Assembly (NCBI GenBank): GCA_963663905.2
Contig: OY760657.1
Location: forward strand, 1,984,001 to 2,048,000
DNA length: 64,000 nucleotides
Reading direction: 5' to 3'
DNA from: Saccharicrinis sp963663905
Lineage (GTDB): Bacteria; Bacteroidota; Bacteroidia; Bacteroidales; Marinilabiliaceae
The notes beneath the pieces were generated by a model that searched no databases, had not been told where the DNA came from, and saw nothing but the letters and a program-made list of their open reading frames with translations. Of this stretch, positions 36,713 through 44,851 are shown piece after piece. The translations under genes and the position numbers were made by a program. Within the stretch, counting starts at the first letter, position 1; every line of letters begins with the position of its first letter.

Positions 36713-38761
36713 ATGAATTCAGATGTTCAACAGATATATAAAATCAAATCTACAGATAAGGAATTACTGTTAAAATGGTACCATCTTCTTAAGTTAGGAC
36801 GAAGCCTTGATGATAGGGCTCCAAACTATCTTAAACAAGCTATTGGATGGTCGTATCATGCTCCTGCAGCAGGCCATGATGCGATTCAATTGGCAATAGG
36901 ACAGGTTTTTGACAGATCAAAAGATCATTTATTTCCTTATTACAGAGATTTGCAAACATGTGTAGCTGCCGGTTTAACTCCGGAAGAAATTATCTTTAAT
37001 GGTATTTCTAAAGATACAGATGTAGCTGGTGGAGGACGGCATATGTCTAATCACTTTGCAAAACCAGCATGGAATATACATAATGTATCCTCTTGTACAG
37101 GTAACCATACTTTACATGCAGCAGGTATTGCCCGTGGTATTAAAGCTTATGGCGCTAAAGGTGTAGCTATTAGTTCACAAGGAGAATCTTCTGTATCGGA
37201 AGGTTACGTTTATGAGGCCATTAATGGTGCATCTAAAGAGCAACTTCCTGTTGTTTTTGTATTTCAGGATAATGGTTATGGAATTTCTGTTCCTAAAAAG
37301 GATCAGCAAGCCAACAGAAAGGTTGCTAAAAACTTTGAGGGATTGAAAAATTTACGCATTCTGTATTGTAACGGAAAAGATGTTTTTGATTCAATGAATA
37401 CCATGACTGAAGCAGTTAAATGGGCTGAAGAGAATCAGAAACCGGTAATCGTTCATGCAAATTGTGTGCGCATACACTCGCATTCAAACTCTGATCGTCA
37501 TGAGTTATACAGAGATAATGCAGAGCTTAATTATGTACAGGATTACGATCCAATTGCAAAGTATCGTAGATTATTAGTAAGATATGACAGAGCTACAGAG
37601 GATGAATTAAATGCCATCGATGAGCAGGTAAAAGCTGAGGTAAAGAAAGCACATAAAGCAGGATTGAGTGCACCTGATCCAAAACCGGAAAGTGTGCATG
37701 ACTTTGTTTATCCTCCTGCTTATGTTCCTCAAAAGTTCCCTGATGGATTACATTCTGAGACATCTGAGCCTAAAAAGTTGATTGAAGCTTTAAATGGAAC
37801 ATTAAAAGAAGAATTCAGAAGAAATCCTGATACATTTATCTGGGGTCAGGATATGGCCAATAAAGATAAAGGAGGAATCTTTAATGTATCTAAAGGAATG
37901 CAGCAAGAGTTTGGACATAAGAGAGTGTTCAACGGTCCTATTGCAGAGGATTACATTATGGGTACTGCAAATGGTATGTCGCGTTTCAATAAGGATATCC
38001 GAATTGTAGTTGAAGGAGCTGAGTTTGCTGATTACTTTTGGCCGGCTATGGAGCAGTTTGTTGAAACGACTCATGAATACTGGCGTACTAAAGGACAGTT
38101 TTCTCCAAATATTACAGTTCGTTTAGCTTCTGGTGGTTATATTGGCGGTGGATTATACCACTCTCAAAATATAGAAGGAGCACTTGCAACCTTACCTGGT
38201 GTGCGAATTGTATACCCTTCATATGCTGATGATGCTGCAGGTTTATTGCGTACTTCTCTTCGTTCAGAAGGTATGACGCTATTCCTTGAGCCTAAAGCTT
38301 TATATAACTCACCAAAGGCTGCAACTCCAATCCCTGAAGAGTTCGAAGTTCCTTTCGGAAAAGCTCGAATTAGAAGAGAAGGTGCAGATTTAACTATTGT
38401 AACTTATGGAAATACAACACATATGTGTGTTGACGTAGCAGAGCAGATTTCTAAAGAAGGATTGGCTGAAATTGAAGTTATTGATTTACGTTCATTGGTT
38501 CCTTTAGATACTGAGACAGTTCTTGAATCTGTTAAAAAGACTTCAAAAGTCCTTGTTGTTCATGAAGATAAGGTATTTGGTGGTTTTGGTGGTGAAGTAG
38601 CTGCTATTATTTCTGATGCGGCATTTAAATATCTTGATGCGCCAGTAAAACGTGTAGGTTCTGAATTTACGCCAGTAGGGTTTAATAGAATTTTAGAAAA
38701 AGCTATTTTACCTGATACAGAAAAAATTTCTAAGGCAGCAAAAGAACTTTTAGCATTTTAA
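36713..38761 (+). CDS. Fused E1 alpha/beta subunit of a 2-oxoacid dehydrogenase
   Basis: A 682-residue fusion. Residues 1 to about 335 correspond to E1-alpha: GRSLDDRAPNYLKQAIGWSY, AAGHDAIQLAIG, GRHMSNHF, and a diphosphate motif SSQGESSVSEG ending in QDNGYGIS (variant of GDG...NN). Residues about 355-682 correspond to E1-beta: FIWGQDMANKDKGGIF with the cofactor Glu region, PIAEDYIMGTANG, and the C-terminal transketolase domain with VHEDKVFGGFGGEV. E1 decarboxylates the 2-oxoacid and acylates lipoyl-E2. It begins 32 bp after the E2 stop. Confidence 0.93.
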   Translation: MNSDVQQIYKIKSTDKELLLKWYHLLKLGRSLDDRAPNYLKQAIGWSYHAPAAGHDAIQLAIGQVFDRSKDHLFPYYRDLQTCVAAGLTPEEIIFNGISKDTDVAGGGRHMSNHFAKPAWNIHNVSSCTGNHTLHAAGIARGIKAYGAKGVAISSQGESSVSEGYVYEAINGASKEQLPVVFVFQDNGYGISVPKKDQQANRKVAKNFEGLKNLRILYCNGKDVFDSMNTMTEAVKWAEENQKPVIVHANCVRIHSHSNSDRHELYRDNAELNYVQDYDPIAKYRRLLVRYDRATEDELNAIDEQVKAEVKKAHKAGLSAPDPKPESVHDFVYPPAYVPQKFPDGLHSETSEPKKLIEALNGTLKEEFRRNPDTFIWGQDMANKDKGGIFNVSKGMQQEFGHKRVFNGPIAEDYIMGTANGMSRFNKDIRIVVEGAEFADYFWPAMEQFVETTHEYWRTKGQFSPNITVRLASGGYIGGGLYHSQNIEGALATLPGVRIVYPSYADDAAGLLRTSLRSEGMTLFLEPKALYNSPKAATPIPEEFEVPFGKARIRREGADLTIVTYGNTTHMCVDVAEQISKEGLAEIEVIDLRSLVPLDTETVLESVKKTSKVLVVHEDKVFGGFGGEVAAIISDAAFKYLDAPVKRVGSEFTPVGFNRILEKAILPDTEKISKAAKELLAF

Positions 38762-38779
38762 TTTTTAAAGGATATTATT

Positions 38780-39286
38780 ATGAACAAGATAGGTCTATTT
38801 TATAGTTTTAATACCGTCAAAACTAAACAACAAGTAAATAAGATAAAAAAGGCTCTTGGTGAAGAAAATATAGAGGAGAAGAATGTTGAAGAAATTTCTC
38901 AGGAAGAGTTTAATAAATATAAAAACTACATTTTAGCAGTTCCTACCTGGTTTGATGGAGAATTGCCAAATTATTGGGATGAATTTTTACCTGCTATTGA
39001 AGATGATTCATTTAAAGGTAAATCATTTGCACTATTTGGTGGTGGTGATCAAAAAGGTTATCCTGAAAACTTTGTGGATGGAATTGGATTAATGGCCGAA
39101 TTTATTGAAAAAAGAGGTGGCAAAATTGTTGGTTTAACATCTACTGAAGGCTATGAATTTGAATCATCAAAAGCACAGCGAGGTGATCAATTTGTTGGTT
39201 TGGCTCTGGATATTGAGAACCAGGCAGCTTTAACAGAAGAGCGAATTAAAAATTGGGCTGAAAAGCTTAAAAAAGAATTTAAATGA
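38780..39286 (+). CDS. Flavodoxin with a divergent phosphate-binding loop
   Basis: A 168-residue protein with the flavodoxin fold and long-chain length: VPTWFDGELPNYWDEFLPAI, SFALFGGGDQKGYPENFVDG (the W and Y loops around FMN) and the ALTEERIKNWAEKLKKEF end. The usual N-terminal S-x-TGNT phosphate loop is replaced by YSFNTVKTKQQ, so FMN binding may differ. It follows the E1 gene by 18 bp in the same operon and precedes the iorAB locus by 2 kb, suggesting a redox partner for 2-oxoacid oxidation. Flavodoxins replace ferredoxin when iron is low. Family assignment is good, function inferred. Confidence 0.88.
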   Translation: MNKIGLFYSFNTVKTKQQVNKIKKALGEENIEEKNVEEISQEEFNKYKNYILAVPTWFDGELPNYWDEFLPAIEDDSFKGKSFALFGGGDQKGYPENFVDGIGLMAEFIEKRGGKIVGLTSTEGYEFESSKAQRGDQFVGLALDIENQAALTEERIKNWAEKLKKEFK

Positions 39287-39322
39287 TTTTTATTTAATTA
39301 TTGCTTCTATACATTAACTTTG

Positions 39323-39360
39323 AAAAGGGTGCAGATATTATTATTTGCATCCTTTTTTTT
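39323..39360 (+). terminator. Terminator of the E2-E1-flavodoxin operon
   Basis: Arms AAAAGGGTGCA and TGCATCCTTTT (one G-U) enclose an 11-13-base loop and run into eight T, 37 bp after the flavodoxin stop. Confidence 0.85.
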
Positions 39361-40600
39361 ATTTGTTCTTAACTATAATCACTATATATCTTGCCAGTCA
39401 AATTTGTATTTCCTCTACTGGCCTTCTGTTTCTAAAGATTTTTAATAACACTAATTTTTATATGTCTAAATTTAGTTTTTATTGCCATATGCAAATTTGC
39501 CAATTTAGTTATCCTCGTGTGTAAGAAATCTTTCTAATGGCTTGTTTCATATACTCTAATTACTTTCATTAGTCACATGTAACTCTTAAGAAAATTTAAT
39601 CATCCACCTGTGTGTGATACTGAATAATTAAATTTTACATGTTAGTTTTATTACTACAATCTCTTGTCTTTTTGCTCGCATGCAGAAAACAATATAATTA
39701 TTAGAGATTAAACTTTTAATTTTCAATATGTAAATAATAGAAATTTCTTCGTTATGAATTTCCGGAATATATATATTAATTTTTCTCTATTTGCTTTGTG
39801 TTTAGGGCTGATCAAAGCTGAGATTCACTTGTTCTCTGATACTTCTTTCTTATCCCTAATTGTTAGTACTAAAATATGTTATAATGTTCATTGAAAAAAT
39901 AACGGTAATTTTACCGTAACTTTATCGTAGTATTATGTATCAATCAATGAGTGCGTTGTGTGTGTGTGACTTTTATTCTACAAAATGATATTTTGTTCAA
40001 TAAGGGGTAAATATTCCATATTTTGCATTTTTGAGAGAAAATTATTCCAAAAATCACGTTTTTTGAAGAAAATTATTCCAGATTCGGATCTTTTATGGGA
40101 TTACTGGTACTCTGCTTCGGATCTGCATCGGGTCTGTAACGGTATTTTATCGGATAGTCATCGGATACTGATCGGATAGCCATCGCCATATTGTATCCGA
40201 ATAAATACCGTAAACCATCCGATAACAAACCGAATGTATATGCTTGTTGGTATAGAGGCAATTCGTCTGTAGGGTATAAGTATTAGTACGAAATATGTTA
40301 TTTATGTATCTTTTTTGACTAAACTAATAACATTAAAGTATAGTGTTTTTTTACTATTTTCTTTCGTATAATAGATGCATATCTATATTTCACATTAACA
40401 ATTAAATAAATAGTATTGGGCATTTGTATCAGTTAGTTTAGTGTTGTTATAATAGCAATATTTGCAATTGCTTCTGTTAAATAAAACGCTACTTTTACAA
40501 CAAAATAAGAACAAAAGGTTACTACGCCCTTGTTGGTTAGGTCTCTAACTAAAAATAAACAATAGTGTATTTCCAGTTTATATATTACAAATAACAAAAT
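39361..40600. other. Long gene-free stretch
   Basis: About 1.2 kb without a credible gene. It contains direct repeats of GAAAATTATTCCA (40037-40049 and 40068-40080, period 31) and a CGGAT-rich inverted repeat at 40139-40211. The rest is AT-rich with no tRNA or transposase fragment. The minus-strand frame across 40073-40261 is a by-product of the repeat. Confidence 0.55.
40080..40230. repeat. CGGAT-rich block with 18-bp imperfect inverted repeat
   Basis: Left arm ACGGTATTTTATCGGATA (40139-40156) and right arm TATCCGAATAAATACCGT (40194-40211) pair at 16 of 18 positions. Between and around them CGGAT occurs five times on the plus strand and twice inverted (for example ATCGGATAGTCATCGGATAC). The composition differs from the AT-rich surroundings. 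It looks like a REP/MITE-like interspersed element rather than a terminator. Confidence 0.65.
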
Positions 40601-40601
40601 T

Positions 40602-41078
40602 ATGGTTAATACAGGTTTACCAAGTAGCAAAAATGCTTACTTAAAAGATTATATACATTTAATTACAAGTAGTTTAAAAAAGTTGGCGAATATTGATATG
40701 GTTGACTTTTCATTAAGCTTGGAAGAACAAGCCAAACAGGCATTTAATTCAGAATATGTACTGTTGGCTCATAATGGATCAGAAGACCCAATATTTAATT
40801 ATGCAAATCAAACTGCACTGAATCTGTTTGAAATGTCATGGGAAGAAATAACTAACCTACCTTCTAAGTATTCGGCAGAAAGTGACGAGAGAGAGCAAAG
40901 AGAGAAATTTATTAATGAAGTTACAGAGAACGGTTATTCAAAAGATTATTCTGGTATTCGAATTTCTAAAACAGGTAAAAGATTTGAAATAAAGAATGTA
41001 ATTCTTTGGAATGTTTATGATGAAGAAAATAACAGAATAGGTCAGGCGGCAATGTTTGATGAATATAAATACTTATAA
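40602..41078 (+). CDS. MEKHLA-domain protein (PAS-like)
   Basis: A 158-residue cytosolic protein resembling MEKHLA-domain proteins: YVLLAHNGSEDPIFNYANQTALNLFEMSWEE and the C-terminal GKRFEIKNVILWNV with GQAAMF. MEKHLA is a PAS-like sensory domain also found as the C-terminus of plant HD-ZIP III regulators. As a stand-alone protein it probably senses a ligand or redox state. It lies 190 bp upstream of iorAB in the same direction, but that operon has its own promoter. Confidence 0.8.
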   Translation: MVNTGLPSSKNAYLKDYIHLITSSLKKLANIDMVDFSLSLEEQAKQAFNSEYVLLAHNGSEDPIFNYANQTALNLFEMSWEEITNLPSKYSAESDEREQREKFINEVTENGYSKDYSGIRISKTGKRFEIKNVILWNVYDEENNRIGQAAMFDEYKYL

Positions 41079-41174
41079 AAAATGATAATTGGGTATTAAA
41101 CTTTATCTCAGTAACAGATATTTTTTAAATTCATTATAAAAAAACTGTCTTTATCAAATAAAATCGAAGGCAAA

Positions 41175-41205
41175 TTTGCAAGACTTGATAATTTATCTAT
41201 TTTTG
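41175..41205 (+). promoter_or_regulatory. Bacteroidetes-type promoter of iorAB
   Basis: TTTG at 41175-41178, exactly 19 bases, TATTTTTG at 41198-41205: a full match to the consensus. The ATG at 41268 is 62 bases downstream. Confidence 0.75.
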
Positions 41206-41267
41206 CACGTTTCGCAAAATAATGATAAAAATCACATAATAGTGATGAGAGAAGTCACTTTTTGAAT

Positions 41268-43073
41268 ATGGAGAGAGGAAATAAGTTTGCCGTAATGAAA
41301 ATGATGAATGGTAACGAAGCTGTTGCCAGAGGAGCCTTTGAGGCAGGAGTAAAGGTTGCTTCCGGATTCCCGGGTACACCTTCAACAGAAGTAATGGATT
41401 ACACCCGTCATTATTACCCGGAGATATATTGTGAATGGTCAACTAATGAAAAAGTAGGGCTAGAAGTTGCTATTGGAGCTTCATTTGCAGGTTATCGTAG
41501 TATAGCAATAATGAAAACTGTAGGTTTGCATGTTGCTGCTGATGCACTAGGAGGGGCAGCTGGTAGTCAAATTAACGGAGGACTGGTTATAGTTGTTGGT
41601 GATGATGTTGGTCGTACTGCTGGTGATGATTATAATGATGTTCGTCATTATGGAAATATGTTCAATATACCTGTATTTGAACCAGCAGACAGTCAGGAAG
41701 CAAAGGACTTAATGGTAAAAGCCTTTGAAATAAGTGAAGAATACTCTACTCCAGTTATATTTAAAATTACATCAGTGATATGTAAAACTACAAGTAAAGT
41801 TATCATTGATGATGAAATTACATACGAAGCAAAATGTAGGGTTAAATATCCTGTAAGTTTCAGCAAAGTTATCATGACAACCATGATGATGAATGCTAAA
41901 GGTTCGGAACATCCTAAATTGACCAAATGTTTTAATGATTTCCCGGCTCATATGAAACGCCTTGCTTTGGATAGCAATGATTTCGATTTCAACAGACTAG
42001 AGTTGAATGGTAAAAAGATTGGAGTAATTACAGCAGGTACTCCTTACTATTATGCCAAAGAAGTATTGCCAGAAGCTTCATTCCTGAAATTAGGTCTTGT
42101 AATGCCTCTTCCTGAAAAGAAGATCCGTGAATTGGCTGAACATGTGGAAGAACTATATGTAATTGAAGACGGTCATGATTTATTGGAAAAAAACATTAAG
42201 GATTTAGGGGTTTCTGTAGTAGGAAAAGAGTTATTTCCAAAATTCCCTGATATGATGCGTTTTACTCCGGATATCATTGAGGAAAAACTCGTTCCTGAAG
42301 CTGAAAGAAGAAATGTTTTGGAAGGTATTCCTTTTAGATTACCTGTTAGTTGTGCCGGATGTTCTCATCTTTTTGTGGCAAATATTTTAAAGAAACATAA
42401 AATTAAGGCGGCTGCAGATGTTACCTGTGGACTGATAGGCTGCTTCCCTCATATGGAATCCTATTCTTTACAAAAGTGTATGGGTTCTAGTATTGCATTA
42501 TCTCACGGTTACAACGTTGCTACAGATCACAAAGAAAATTTTGTGGCCATGATTGGTGATGGTGGTTTTTGGGCAACAGGAATCAATGGGTTAATGAACC
42601 TAATATTCAATGATAGTCAATCTACGGTAATTATTGTTGATAATAGCTGTTTGGCAATGACTGGTGGTCAGCATGTAGCATCAAGCGATTTTGGGTTTAA
42701 TTATAAACCTGAAAACAAGCTGGAAATTTCTAAAGTATGTGAAGCTATTGGAGTAAAAGATATTGTTACTGTAGATGCATACGAATACGATAATTTGGAA
42801 AAAGCAATCACTAATGCAGTAACTGCAAAGACAAATTCTGTTGTGATTGTAAAGAAACCTTGTGTTACAAAATTCAAACTTCCTAAAAATACACCAAGTT
42901 ATATTGATCAGGATAAGTGTACAAAATGTAGAAAATGTATAAATCTTGGATGTTTAGCTATTGAGAGTAAAAAGACAAAGGACGGAAAGGTTGATATAGT
43001 TATTAATGAGGATCTTTGTGTAGGCTGTGGATTGTGTTCTACGGCTTGTAAGTTTGACGCCATAAAATCATAA
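41268..43073 (+). CDS. iorA: Indolepyruvate:ferredoxin oxidoreductase, alpha subunit
   Basis: The frame opens at a TTG (41262); the ATG at 41268 gives 601 residues. The N-terminal pyrimidine-type domain begins GNEAVARGAFEAGVKVASGFPGTPSTEV. The diphosphate-binding domain carries GDGGFWATGINGLMNL and VDNSCLAMTGGQ. Two CxxCxxC-type [4Fe-4S] sites close the protein: CTKCRKCINLGC and CVGCGLCSTACK. The enzyme oxidatively decarboxylates aryl pyruvates from aromatic amino acid transamination to aryl-acetyl-CoA, reducing ferredoxin. iorB follows after 2 bp. It is strictly or mainly an anaerobic enzyme. Confidence 0.95.
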   Translation: MERGNKFAVMKMMNGNEAVARGAFEAGVKVASGFPGTPSTEVMDYTRHYYPEIYCEWSTNEKVGLEVAIGASFAGYRSIAIMKTVGLHVAADALGGAAGSQINGGLVIVVGDDVGRTAGDDYNDVRHYGNMFNIPVFEPADSQEAKDLMVKAFEISEEYSTPVIFKITSVICKTTSKVIIDDEITYEAKCRVKYPVSFSKVIMTTMMMNAKGSEHPKLTKCFNDFPAHMKRLALDSNDFDFNRLELNGKKIGVITAGTPYYYAKEVLPEASFLKLGLVMPLPEKKIRELAEHVEELYVIEDGHDLLEKNIKDLGVSVVGKELFPKFPDMMRFTPDIIEEKLVPEAERRNVLEGIPFRLPVSCAGCSHLFVANILKKHKIKAAADVTCGLIGCFPHMESYSLQKCMGSSIALSHGYNVATDHKENFVAMIGDGGFWATGINGLMNLIFNDSQSTVIIVDNSCLAMTGGQHVASSDFGFNYKPENKLEISKVCEAIGVKDIVTVDAYEYDNLEKAITNAVTAKTNSVVIVKKPCVTKFKLPKNTPSYIDQDKCTKCRKCINLGCLAIESKKTKDGKVDIVINEDLCVGCGLCSTACKFDAIKS

Positions 43074-43075
43074 AA

Positions 43076-43687
43076 ATGCAGGATACAGGAAAAAATATTA
43101 TCATAGCTGGTTTAGGAGGACAAGGAATACTTCTTTTCAGTAACCTCTTAAGTAAATATTACATGAATCTTGGTTATGAGTTAAAAATATCTGATGTAAT
43201 TGGATTAGGACAACGTGGAGGGGGTGTAGAAAGTCATTTTAGATATTCAAACAAACCGGTATTATCACCTTTTATCAAAGCTGGTGATGTTGATTACCTT
43301 ATATCTTTTGAACAAACAGAAACACTAAGATATTTGCATTGCCTGAAAGAAGATGGTGTTGTTTTAACAAGTACGTTTGAGTTATCTACGTCCAGTGTAA
43401 ATACCAGACTGGAAAAAGATATGCCTGAATGCAAAACAGAAATCATTAAAAGATCAGGAAAAAAGACATTTATTGTTGAACCTGATGAACATAAGAATCC
43501 TGATTTTGACATTAGTAAAATGATGAATGTAGTTATGTTGGGTTTCTATGCTGAATTAAGAGGCTATTCACATGACGATATGATTCAGGTTGTAAGAGAA
43601 AGTGTTCCAGCAAAGTTTGTTGAAGGAAATATAAAAGCATACCAAAAAGGTAAAGAGATTGCCTGTGCTGAACTAGCTGTAAAGTAG
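43076..43687 (+). CDS. iorB: Indolepyruvate:ferredoxin oxidoreductase, beta subunit
   Basis: A 203-residue gamma-domain (POR_N-like) subunit: IIIAGLGGQGILLFSNLLSKY, then DVIGLGQRGGGVESHFRYS and PFIKAGDVDYLISFEQTETLRYL. It forms the IOR complex with IorA, whose gene ends 2 bp upstream. It holds part of the CoA and thiamine-diphosphate contacts but no iron-sulfur cluster of its own. Length is normal for the family. Confidence 0.95.
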   Translation: MQDTGKNIIIAGLGGQGILLFSNLLSKYYMNLGYELKISDVIGLGQRGGGVESHFRYSNKPVLSPFIKAGDVDYLISFEQTETLRYLHCLKEDGVVLTSTFELSTSSVNTRLEKDMPECKTEIIKRSGKKTFIVEPDEHKNPDFDISKMMNVVMLGFYAELRGYSHDDMIQVVRESVPAKFVEGNIKAYQKGKEIACAELAVK

Positions 43688-43822
43688 GCGATAGGATAAG
43701 AGGTTGATGGTCTTATAGATTATTGGTAATCTTTTGTCATGATGGCATGTGTAAAGCATTAAAATATATAAAGACTCAAAGTCCTTCATATCACAACAAG
43801 GAGTAATGTTCCTTGTAAATCA

Positions 43823-43874
43823 CACAAAGTTGTAGTTGCAGTATAATAACTGTAGCTACAACTTTGTGCTTTAG
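43823..43874. terminator. Long hairpin downstream of iorAB
   Basis: CACAAAGTTGTAGTTGCAG (from 43823) and CTGTAGCTACAACTTTGTG pair in 17 of 19 positions around TATAATAA, ending at 43868, with only CTTTAG after. It lies 136 bp beyond the iorB stop. Stem length is beyond a normal terminator and the T-tail is weak. Confidence 0.55.
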
Positions 43875-43975
43875 TTATATACAGATATTAGTTTAATTAT
43901 TGATTTGCATTAGTATTCAGAAATTGGTCAATAGTGATCTTTGTCTTTATGCTTATGATTTTTACAAAATAACAA

Positions 43976-44830
43976 ATGGAATTACCAGAAGGCGTCGTAC
44001 TACTTGATAGTTTAGGTGATTTAAAACCTAACAATACAAGTCCAATTTTAGTATGCGGATCTCATTGTGGAGGTAATAGAGCCCTTGCTGCACAGGTAAG
44101 ATATTGTCATGTACAAGCTGTTTTTTTAAATAGTGCAGGAGTAGGCAAAAATCAGGCAGGAACCAGAGGTTTAATGCATTACGAGGCTGAAAATGTTTTG
44201 GCTTGTGCCGTTGATCAAAATAGTGCAGAAATTGGTATTTCTGATGATACCTGGGAGAGTGGGATTATTAGTCATATTAATCCTAAAGCTGAAGCTGCAG
44301 GAATCCAGATTGGTGATTCAGTGAAAGAAGCGGTTAAAAAGCTAAGTGCTGTTATTGATAATACGTCTTTGACAGAGCAGAATGACACTTCATACGCTCC
44401 CGAAAAGAATGAAGTAAAGGATAGCAATAGCAAGCCGGAATTAAAAGTACAATCGCAAACTCAAGTCGATGGAATTAATATTACAATAACAGACAGTATC
44501 ACTTTCTTAAATGAAAATAATGCCGGAGATATCGTTGTATGTGGATCACATGGAGGCATGAGTGCCGGGCATTATGCACAGAAACACGGAGTTAAAGCTG
44601 TTTTTTTTAATGATGCTGGTATTGGTAAAAATAATGCAGGAGTTAAAAGCCTGGTATCACTAAATGATGCAGGAATTCTGGCTTGTACGGTTGACTGTAT
44701 GAGTGCAGAGATTTTTAATGGACAAGATGCGCTGGAAAATGGCATTGTCTCTGTTTGTAATCAATTGGCAAAAGCAAAAGGTATTAAAGAAAATATGGCT
44801 GTTATGGAGGCCGTAAAATTGTTGAAATAA
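43976..44830 (+). CDS. Internally duplicated protein of unknown function (GSHxG motif)
   Basis: A 284-residue cytosolic protein of two homologous halves. Half 1 (about 5-125) has LVCGSHCGGNRALAAQ, VFLNSAGVGKNQAGTRGL, CAVDQNSAEIG and ESGIISHIN. Half 2 (about 166-284) has VVCGSHGGMSAGHYAQ, VFFNDAGIGKNNAGVKSL, CTVDCMSAEIF and ENGIVSVCN. A charged linker joins them. I recall single-domain bacterial proteins of this type, annotated hypothetical, with the GSHGG, NDAGxGKDxAG and SAxIGD motifs. The many conserved Gly, Ser, His and Asp positions suggest an enzyme. It lies 288 bp after iorB; a functional link is possible. The IS256 element begins 21 bp after its stop. Confidence 0.7.
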   Translation: MELPEGVVLLDSLGDLKPNNTSPILVCGSHCGGNRALAAQVRYCHVQAVFLNSAGVGKNQAGTRGLMHYEAENVLACAVDQNSAEIGISDDTWESGIISHINPKAEAAGIQIGDSVKEAVKKLSAVIDNTSLTEQNDTSYAPEKNEVKDSNSKPELKVQSQTQVDGINITITDSITFLNENNAGDIVVCGSHGGMSAGHYAQKHGVKAVFFNDAGIGKNNAGVKSLVSLNDAGILACTVDCMSAEIFNGQDALENGIVSVCNQLAKAKGIKENMAVMEAVKLLK

Positions 44831-44843
44831 TATTGATATCATA

Positions 44844-44851
44844 ACATATTG
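44844..44851. repeat. Target-site duplication, left copy
   Basis: ACATATTG directly precedes the left inverted repeat of the IS256-family element and is repeated exactly at 46188-46195. Confidence 0.85.

Noticed and set aside
40037..40230. CRISPR-like array
   Set aside because: Repeat units are irregular in spacing and sequence, spacers are not of equal length, and no cas genes are present.
40073..40261. 62-codon minus-strand frame across the CGGAT-rich repeat
   Set aside because: It is generated by the repeat itself, has no promoter or ribosome site, and its composition mirrors the repeated DNA.
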